Shown: positions 47,545 to 55,402 of the stretch, piece after piece
How the letters are laid out: each line of letters starts with the position of its first letter
Numbering within the stretch: position 1 is the first letter of the stretch
Source of the DNA: Saccoglossus kowalevskii
Lineage: Eukaryota > Hemichordata > Enteropneusta > Harrimaniidae
Reading direction: 5' to 3'
Assembly: GCF_000003605.2 (NCBI RefSeq)
Contig: NW_003122411.1
Span: 388,916 to 444,317 of the forward strand
DNA length: 55,402 nt
Made by a program: the position numbers and the translations under genes
Notes under the pieces: model-generated
Database searches by the model: none
What the model was told of the DNA's origin: nothing
What the model saw: only the letters and a program-made list of their open reading frames with translations

Positions 47545-47552
47545 TGACGTCA
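47545..47552. promoter_or_regulatory. CRE-like palindrome TGACGTCA
   Basis: An exact TGACGTCA in non-coding sequence with no adjacent recognised gene. Confidence 0.25.
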
Positions 47553-48287
47553 ATGCGAAGTTGGCTTGAATTTCAATTCAACCGCTCTCAAATCTTTAAG
47601 TGTCATCTCGCTGATATATATTTGACCGTAGATATTTGAACAACGGCGAGTACCGTTTATTTATCTGCCCCCCTCCCGTCTCCAACAACACATAAATCAT
47701 CGCGATTATCTGACACCTTAATACGGTGACAATGTTTCATGACCACGGCTCTTATTGTTCTTATACATATCGATCAATGCCTTTTGCGTTTTTTTCTTGC
47801 TATGAGATGTGTTTTGATGTGTTTTTACGGATATCAACAAACGTATACCACACCTAGAGTGTTTAACCAGGCTAAAAATCCACCATAGTCAAGTTCATAT
47901 TAAAATGCGCAATATATCGACCCTTCCACGCATACAAGTGTGTCCTTGGAAGGTTACAGTGATTATTGTAATGACCTCTTTTGAAAATAAATATGTCGAT
48001 GAACGATCGATAATCCTTCAATCGGCAAATAAAAGCATTTAATGAGCGCCCTGCAAAATCAAGTACGGATCTGTATCTGTATATAGAGAGAGTACAATGA
48101 CCGTTCGTTGCCGCTCATCAAAGAGCTGTTCAGTTCCAAAGACGATAATATTGATCGGTGTCCATAGGAACCAAATTGAATAGGTACAGGGAATCAACAG
48201 GTGGCGCACTACTTCACCCGACATGTGAACCATGTAACGGTTCCAGGACTTGTTTTGTTCATTCAATGCCAAAGCGAAGTACAAGTT

Positions 48288-48314
48288 TTGTTGTTGTTGT
48301 TGTTGTTGTTGTTG
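48288..48314. repeat. (TTG)n microsatellite
   Basis: Nine perfect TTG units. In the minus strand frame they read as a poly-Gln run, which I take as incidental. Confidence 0.95.
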
Positions 48315-49324
48315 AATTAAATGCTTGTCATTACAATTACACAAAGTGACGTGACAAAATGGGAATGCTGCGCATTTTCGACTATCGAAACAAATTATTT
48401 CAGTTCTATATATAATCGTGTTTTTTTTTCAAATAGTACTTCGTACTGATATACAATTTAGAAAGACGGAGAAAGACTTCAAAATAATGGAGGAGGGGCG
48501 TACTAACTCCAAAACCTCGTAATACAACCGAACGCTCATTTCTAAGTCGGATGCGCCTAAAGCCGCCTTTATCAACCGACATGCATCCCATAATGCAATG
48601 CGTTGATGACGACGGCAATGTACGTGCGCGTCCTCCGTAATACTAGTAAATCATTTCGCATCCGTCCCTCAACAGTTGTTCGTTGCATCCCGCATAGCTG
48701 TGACCTTCCTCTTTAATTATGGTATATTCCATAGTTACGTATCGTGTGTAAACTTTGTATATGATTGCCATTTCAGATGCGGTTGCTATGATACGGGGAG
48801 TAAACGGTTTGATTGTTATTAAAACAATACGAGCCAATCATCAATAACCTAGCTCATAGTAGCTAACATGTCGGACAAGCGATGATTACACGAAAGTGAC
48901 TATTCCGTCGTGGTTTCAAATTCACCGGAGAGTTCGTCGAATTGCAGTCGGCCGGCTACTGCAACATCTCTCCTCGCCGTGAACGGTAGAACATTTTATC
49001 AGTAATGAATGTATATATATATTTAAACAAAGAAGCCAGTCACACACGTCACAAAAACGGTGTTGCTCACTAATAATAAAATATAATAAATAAGATTCCA
49101 TATCTTACAAATAATCAGTATTAAGTGAATAATAACCAAAAACTAAGTACACATTTACTTAAATGCGGCGTAACCATGTTTAGTTTACTCCTTGTATTTT
49201 AAAATTAATTATTAATGTTAAATACTGATTAATCATGTATTTATCTGTTTATCGTCTAGAAGTTGCCAAGAAACGTATCGAAGATGATGGATGACTTGAA
49301 AACGATTAGTTCACAGGAGAAGGT

Positions 49325-49380
49325 GACTGAACCATAGACAGTATAGTACGCTGTCTATATTACACTGTCTATGATTGAAC
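49325..49380. repeat. compact hairpin, CATAGAC ends, similar flanks
   Basis: Arms CATAGACAGT (49333-49342) and ACTGTCTATG (49364-49373), plus an internal extra copy CTGTCTAT (49351-49358). Flanks GACTGAAC (49325-49332) and GATTGAAC (49373-49380) match at 7 of 8 positions. Confidence 0.65.
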
Positions 49381-51030
49381 ACTGCTGAAAATGTGAATTT
49401 AATTAAACAAAATTAAACGATTGACTACTGGTAATTCGGGGTGTAACTTCTGTGCACTTTTTTTCTTCTTCTGTACGATTATTTTCTTACGATAATCATG
49501 TTGCTGTACATTTTTGTTGGCTTTTTGCTTTCAAGTATGTGAAGGGTGGTTATGTTTCTCTCGTAGGTTTTGGTTTGTGAATATTTGATTGTTGATGTAT
49601 TAAATGCCTTGTCTTGTAACTTAATTTATCGTAAAAAAAAAAAAATAAAAAAAGAGTCGTTAATTTGTGAGCTTTTATCAAATCAGCTGTCGGCTATATC
49701 TCCAGAGTAAAACTGTACACACACAGAGTCAACGTCCACTGATATCGAGTAAGGATGACATGACTTGGAGATGAAACGAAGAATATTTCTATACTAGTAC
49801 ACTCGCGACTCCTTCCCTTGAGATGAATCATAAATCCGGTTCGCGAAGATGTTTAAGGTAGAATTATATACATACAAAACACAAAATATATCCATTTTGA
49901 ATAAAACGCACTCATGACAAATATATCGTTACTGATAGGGTACTTTTTGTTATGTTTAAATACGAAAGTGTGATGACAAATGCTTTAATAACTTCTACAA
50001 AGCGGTTCTAAAAATAATATTATTTTTAATATCATTGAGACACATAGATTGTTGTTTTACTGTTACCATGGAAATATAGTTGTATATAATAACCTCAATA
50101 AACATTGTCATACGATTAATGACCTTCTTGTGACTAGGCTGGTACAATAAATAAACACTTCCAAATTGAAAGTAGTTGAGTATTTGTAGTAACGACGACG
50201 TTCAATAACCGAACTTCATCCGAATGACGCCAATACCAATACAAAATTCGACGTTCCGGGGGACATTCACGTGAGTCGCTGTTTGTATGAATTCTATGAC
50301 GGTCGAACTGGAAGGTCTATTGGATACTCTCGTTTACATTAATGGGTTTACATTGATGTATAGTTTATTCGATTGTGTCAATAAACCTGGCAGCTTTGGT
50401 ACGTGATTATGATAATAAGAAAAAAGCAAACGTGGGAGTACTATAATATATAATGCATGAGGAATATCGATTCAATCGCAAAATGGAATCGACGCCTGGG
50501 GCGTTATCTAATGACATATCTGGCCACATGATGTATAAACAAGGCCATCCTCTTCCTATTTTGCGCTGGAGGGAATCACACACTCCAGCGGCAGCGCCCC
50601 TCAGAAAAATGCAAAATGATTGTTGAAACAAGTTTGATCGCATTTGACTAATCAAGCAAGCATCAGATACATACAACTGAATAAATCGCTGGAAAAATTT
50701 AATAAGGCGTTGAAGTGGTGATAACTTTAAAACCTTTAAGGACATTGTGAAAGCGAGAGTAAAACCCACACGTGCTTCTCGATCATTCAGCAGTTTTAAA
50801 CATTAAAGTTCCCGTTTCTGAGTTGACCATTTCTGAGATTATTCTCATTTTTTGTTCTAGACATTTCAAACGCTTTTGTTCGTTTAAAGGGACTTTGCAT
50901 AGGACAAATAGCATCAAAAATTGACCCACTGAAAACGAAATATTTTGAAGCATGTTAATTAATATAAAGGAAAGGGGGGAAATTAAAAGCTGTTTATAAG
51001 CTACCCTCCACCTGAAAAAAAAAATTGTCT

Positions 51031-51520
51031 TCCTCTCCTGCTGACCAAATTCATCTTTCCTCTGCACTCATTAAAAAACAAACACTTTTTTGCCTACTCC
51101 CCTACCGGCAACTTGCCTTTCTTGCCCTCCTGCTGACCAAATTCATCTCCCCCCTCATTAAAAACACCGATTGGTGGCGTAATTCATAGAGTCACTGGCT
51201 TCTATGGGCTTCTTGAATACATTAACCACTCAGCAGATCAGTGGGTGACTCGCATTTTCAGTTATTGATAGCACACGGCTGCCCACATTTAGCAGATGTA
51301 ATTTCCCCCAATGCGTTTTTATTATACCCTGCCCTAAAGGCTGTTTTGCCCACCCTGCGATATTTTTTTTATGTAAGTACCCTACCCGCTAAAAAAAAGT
51401 TTCCCTGTCCTTGTATTTTTTTTTAGAAATCTGCCCTGCCCACTGGGGGGGGGGGGATACTGATATTTCCCGCCCCCTACACAAAATAGAAAAAATCTCC
51501 TGCCCTCAAAAAAAATCCAT
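51031..51520. repeat. CCCTGCC-rich decayed repeat with 92-bp duplication
   Basis: CTCCTGCTGACCAAATTCAT occurs at 51035 and again at 51127 (offset 92), each followed by an ACTCATTAAAAA-like phrase. Further right are repeated CTGCCCT/CCCTGCC words separated by A or T runs and a G run at 51446-51456. Probably an old repeat, not coding. Confidence 0.6.
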
Positions 51521-52439
51521 TGGAACAGGTTTTCCGATAAAACAGCTCTATTGGCTGCACCTGACTTCGATCGACAGCCGGCTTTCCCAAGTACCAACAG
51601 CTGGCTTGGCCATGTCAGCGCTTGGAGATAAAACTATTTCGCCTCTATGATCAGAATGACTATACTGACGATTCCCAGGGTAGAGACGCCTAATCGAGCC
51701 TCATATTCTGTGAAATGTTTACTCCAGTAGGTAAACTGAAAAAAACGTCGTCTGAAAACACTAGTTTCTTACATGAATGTTACCAGAGTCTATTGGTCTC
51801 ATGTAGATAGAGTACGTGGTCGATTTTGATATTCTAGAAAGACGAAATATTTTGCATTGTTCTTTGAACATCACTTGCTATCATTTGCGAATGCGAATGC
51901 CCTGTAATGGAACAGAAAGACTGTACGACTGTACCAATCTACATGAATGGCATCATGCATGATTATGTTGGCACGCTCTCAGATACCATGCATACCTACT
52001 AGTAGCTAGGATTTTACATTTTGCAGGTCTGTATAGCAGAGTGATGAACTCTTACTCTTACTCTTGCATCCTCCCCTGATGTCCTATTTTTTCTCTATAC
52101 TAACTTAATATTAGATGCTCTGGCTCATTTAAGTCAACAGTGTTGGGGTAAGGATAGAATAGAAACAATGCCTCTCTGGGGATAGATTTATCGTTAAACT
52201 GATTGTTTCATTAGTGGCCAAATTTGTATACAGTACATAGAAATGTTTAGACAGAACAAAATAATCTCCATAGTTTTTTTACCCAAATAATAGATAACCT
52301 TTTTAAATACACCAATTTGTATAGACTTGTGATTTGAACCAGTTGACAGTTGAAGACAGCTGGCTTGACTGTTCTAGAGTTCTCAAGTGTCCTGCCTGCA
52401 TCTGTGTGTCAGAAAGAATGTGTTTTTTTATGGGAGGGG

Positions 52440-52637
52440 TCATAGGTACCCAAATAGTGGTCCATGTTGGCTCACCACATCATCTACAGACTCTTTACTG
52501 ATGGTTGGACAGTGTGACCTGTTAAGTTTCTCCTGGAAATAGTCCGGGAGTATACGTTGCTTGCTTTGCCAAACAGAAGTTGCCGAGAGAGTCTGAGCAT
52601 TTTGAAGGACGTGCGTCACTGACGAGAACATTTTCAT
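52440..52637 (-). CDS. candidate small ORF, unknown
   Basis: A 65-codon minus-strand frame starting MKMFSSVTHVLQNAQTLSAT, passing WQSKQRILPDYFQEKLNRSH and ending VSQHGPLFGYL. The amino acid mix is less AT-driven than in neighbouring frames. No family is recognised and no splice partner was found. Could be chance. Confidence 0.2.
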   Translation of the reverse strand: MKMFSSVTHVLQNAQTLSATSVWQSKQRILPDYFQEKLNRSHCPTISKESVDDVVSQHGPLFGYL

Positions 52638-54116
52638 TATGTTTATTAAGTGATTTGTCGTGTTAATTCTGTGTCAATAAATGAGTTACACACTGGGACA
52701 AAAGACTAAACGTAGACCAAGCTTTGGCTAATCTCTAACTGTGACTTGCCTGTGTTAGCTTTTCTTTTTATTGATGTAGAAAATGTTTCCCATCAATGCG
52801 AGTTTTAATTTTTAACATGAACAGTCTGGAAATTTATTAAAAACAATGACCACCAGTTGGCCATTTCTAATACAATGACAAACAAAATGACGTGCAGCAA
52901 AACTCAATAATACTTCATGTTTGAAGAAAATCTGTACATGCACGACCAAGATTCATTTCCGGGGTGGCAGAAATTCTTGATTTTTATGAATTTTAACATA
53001 AAGGATGTAGTAGAGTTTTTTACCAATATTAATAAATCACATTGTTAATGTTAATGTTACAATTTTGAAATTCCTCATTTATTTTTATGACACTTCAATC
53101 CTTTGCAAATAAACTGAGGTAGGTCACGATTCAGATGGTAATGTACATGTTAAACACTGGAAGTGTTGTCAAAATTGTTTTTCATTGGCAATGGCTGTTG
53201 CATGGTAATGGTAATGTTAAAAGTCAACTGCCATAACTTAGCCAGACACAAACAAGTAGAATGCAATCAGATCCACACAGATGTGCGCAACGTACAACAT
53301 GCATGAACACAAGGTGTCTTGGGTTTCGGCACGGAAAATATTCACTACCTGAACATGTAGCCATGCAAACCAATAAGGCTCTTGTACAAAATCAAGGGGG
53401 ATGAAACAGTTATTTTATCTGGAGACTTGCTAGTTACATATATAAAATATAAAAGTACTATAATGGTATTCACCTTTACTTAACTAACATAAGTACACAA
53501 ATACAAATTAAAAATTTCACATGGGTAAAAAATACGATGCTTTGGTACATGAAACTTTTTTTTTTTTTTTTAAAAATAGAAAATATTGAAGTCAGATAAT
53601 AAAAGTCTTTATACATGAATATAATATGCATAATATTTGTGTCAAAATTCAAAACTGTACAAAAATACATCATAAATAGCACCTGTTATACAACAATAAA
53701 AAAAAAATTATTTACATTAAAGCAGAAGACTGAAAATCTGTTGTAAGGAAGTTGTTGATCATAATCATGGTCAGACTAAGGCATCAAATCTGCATATATT
53801 AAAGGACGATGGTCGACGCGCCATGCATGCACGAGATATATGGTCTCATATAAACAAAGATGGTGACTTTGACTGTTGCGTAGATCAACGAGTACAAACT
53901 GAGATGCTACCAAACTTTAATTAGGAATTTTTAGGTGATTGGAAGGTATTGAAGGAGTCATTGGCGGTAATCAGTGCAAGTCGCACCCAGGTAAAACCTC
54001 ATACTTGTGATTTCCATTAGAAAAGCGCATTGGATTGTGGGAAAATCAATGTTTATCAACACAAATGTTGCACATGCGCAGTGCGACGACCACCGCCCTT
54101 TAAGTAGAAAAATCTT

Positions 54117-54152
54117 GCTTTGAATATTTTGTTACACAAGATTATTCAAAGC
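54117..54152. repeat. short inverted repeat near an NRF1-like word
   Basis: GCTTTGAAT (54117-54125) pairs with ATTCAAAGC (54144-54152). CACATGCGCAGTGCGAC, with an NRF1-like CATGCGCA core, lies about 45 bases before it. Confidence 0.4.
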
Positions 54153-54351
54153 GGCACAGTTTCCGCACAGCATAAGCTTCCCTTTTAGGTAAACAAACAA
54201 GGTATTACCGGGGTAGTATTTTATACAAACGTTCTATCCATATTGAGCATCATTAATGTTATTAGGCTGACATTCAAAATATTTAAAATTGCTTGGAAGA
54301 GGTAGAATGTTCTACAGAAATTAGATAAGTACAAAACCCAAAAATGTAATA

Positions 54352-54853
54352 TTTATTTTAAAAGTTTTTTTGAATTCTGTTCCATGCACAGTACAGTACA
54401 GTACATTACATTACATGCCCTCAGCATTCATGCAAGTTTGATACATGATATTTTAAGATGCGAGAATCATTCAAAATGGCTACGATCGTCAAAAGTCAAC
54501 TGGATTTTACTGATGTGTTCCCATGAGTAAACGTATAACATCTGACAGACTTGTTATAAAAGTATAACACCCTGAATATGAACATTTATGCCCTAGCTAT
54601 CTTGGGAGACGACGATATTCCTACCTTGTGAAGCTTTATCTGGTTTCTACAATTTTAAGGAGCTCTTTAGCAATGCAAAATATGCAGATTGCATACAAAA
54701 ATAAAATGGTGGAAACTTTGTTTAAAAAAAATAAAAAAATTGGTTCACTGATAAACAATTTTTTTTTCAAATCTTCTTTGTCATATTTAATATAAATTCA
54801 TGTGTATTTCACATATAAAATCTACACTAGTTTGAAATCAAACATTATTCTCT
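54352..54853 (-). other. candidate 3'UTR of the membrane-protein gene
   Basis: Downstream of the TGA at 54856-54854 on the minus strand, an AATAAA (TTTATT on the plus strand) lies at 54352-54357, about 500 bases away. The end is inferred. Confidence 0.35.
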
Positions 54854-55106
54854 TCAGCTATGAATACTGACAAGCGAAGACTCGCTGTCCCTCTTCTCTG
54901 AAGTGATTTGGAGTTCTGCTACTGTTTGGCCATCTTCCATGTAGACTGGAGCGATGATGCGACGGTGCTTCTTTGTTTTACACAGAGCAATGACGAGCAG
55001 AAGAGCTAATATGACGCTGACACACAACACAGCTACTATGACACCTATTATGTGATTACTCAGCCCATCACTCTGCTTTGTCGTTGCTGTTGGGTCTTCC
55101 AGTTGC
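54854..55106 (-). CDS. single-pass membrane protein, last exon (partial gene)
   Basis: The acceptor TTTTCGTAG ends at 55107. The first base completes a split codon and the frame runs 83 codons to TGA at 54856-54854. After a polar juxtamembrane stretch (QLEDPTATTKQSDGLSNH) comes a roughly 25-residue hydrophobic helix (IIGVIVAVLCVSVILALLLV then IALC), a basic stop-transfer signal KTKKHRR and a cytoplasmic tail of about 40 residues with PVYMEDGQTVAELQI and a Ser-rich end (SESSLVSIHS). This layout is that of a type I receptor or adhesion protein. The tail has a tyrosine in an acidic context. I do not recognise the family, and the ectodomain exons lie off the right edge. Confidence 0.75.
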
Positions 55107-55271
55107 CTACGAAAATGAAACAAGAAAAGATATTAAGGTGCTGATGACAGTTAAGCACATGTTTTTTAGTATCTCCTTGAGATGGCGGTTGAGTGTGAAG
55201 CAATATGGAGGAACCACCTAAACGTTGTAATTAATTGTTACCCAGGTATGGTGACAGCTAAGGACCATGAA

Positions 55272-55402
55272 CAAGATGCAGGAACCACCTAGACTGCCCT
55301 CACAAGATGCAGGAACCACCTAGACTGCCCTCACAAGATGCAGGAACCACCTAGACTGCCCTCCCAAGATGCAGGAACCACCTAGACTGCATTCACAAGA
55401 TG
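55272..55402. repeat. 31-bp tandem repeat, runs off the window
   Basis: Four full units start at 55272, 55303, 55334 and 55365, and a fifth begins at 55396. Each starts CAAGATGCAGGAACCACCTA and then continues with GACTGCCCTCA. Changes are confined to the last few bases of units 3 and 4. A single degenerate GGAGGAACCACCTAAAC at 55206-55222 may be a relict. It is in the intron upstream of the membrane-protein exon. Confidence 0.95.

Larger units (their letters stand above)
32430..54853. other. long intergenic region (about 22 kb), no confident gene
   Basis: No exon of a recognisable protein on either strand. The longest frames (44469-44855 plus, 45284-45646 minus, 50407-50769 minus) have compositions expected of AT-rich random sequence. 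The region holds a MITE at 33253-33487, a MITE copy at 40985-41156, several compact hairpins, three TGACGTCA palindromes, microsatellites and a CCCTGCC-rich decayed repeat at 51031-51520. Weak candidate exons are listed separately. Confidence 0.6.

Noticed and set aside
48288-48314. Poly-Gln protein encoded on the minus strand.
   Set aside because: It is a simple TTG microsatellite in a frame lacking other coding signs.
50407-50769. 120-codon open frame on the minus strand.
   Set aside because: No similarity, no plausible splice sites and mixed random composition. The length is not exceptional for 55 kb.

Overview
The window is metazoan nuclear DNA. It is AT-rich, has spliced genes with GT/AG introns and AATAAA signals, and carries many microsatellites, short palindromic elements and two assembly gaps (N runs at 13056-13294 and 27168-28150). 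The two recognisable proteins are close to their vertebrate counterparts, yet introns and spacing are compact and the DNA is full of short inverted-repeat elements. I infer a marine invertebrate (non-vertebrate deuterostome or lophotrochozoan) but cannot name the species. There are no bacterial operons, CRISPR arrays or phage genes.

Layout. (1) 1-3.0 kb, plus strand: the last six exons of a MAP4K3/MAP4K5-type germinal-centre kinase, covering the C-terminal citron-homology (CNH) domain, the stop codon and a short 3'UTR. The kinase domain lies off the left edge. (2) 3.0-11.5 kb: intergenic, with a hierarchical tandem repeat at 7.86-8.86 kb. (3) 11.5-32.3 kb, minus strand: one complete nine-exon gene for a CDKL1/CDKL4-type kinase. 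I could join all nine coding exons with consistent phases into a 357-residue protein with every kinase signature. Its introns hold a Harbinger-like MITE, two copies of a TTTATTTTCGC palindromic MITE, an exact palindromic RFX X-box and a near-match X-box. (4) 32.3-54.8 kb: no convincing gene. It has MITEs, hairpins, microsatellites, three TGACGTCA palindromes and two or three weak candidate exons. (5) 54.85-55.11 kb, minus strand: the last exon of a single-pass membrane protein I cannot identify, followed upstream by a 31-bp tandem repeat that runs off the right edge.

The most informative result is gene order. A single MAP4K3/5 gene lies next to a single CDKL1/4 gene. Vertebrates keep two such pairs (MAP4K5-CDKL1 and MAP4K3-CDKL4), so this looks like the pre-duplication arrangement, but here the genes converge tail to tail. 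The exact X-box in an intron of a cilium-associated kinase is the best regulatory lead. I found no clearly novel multi-gene system.
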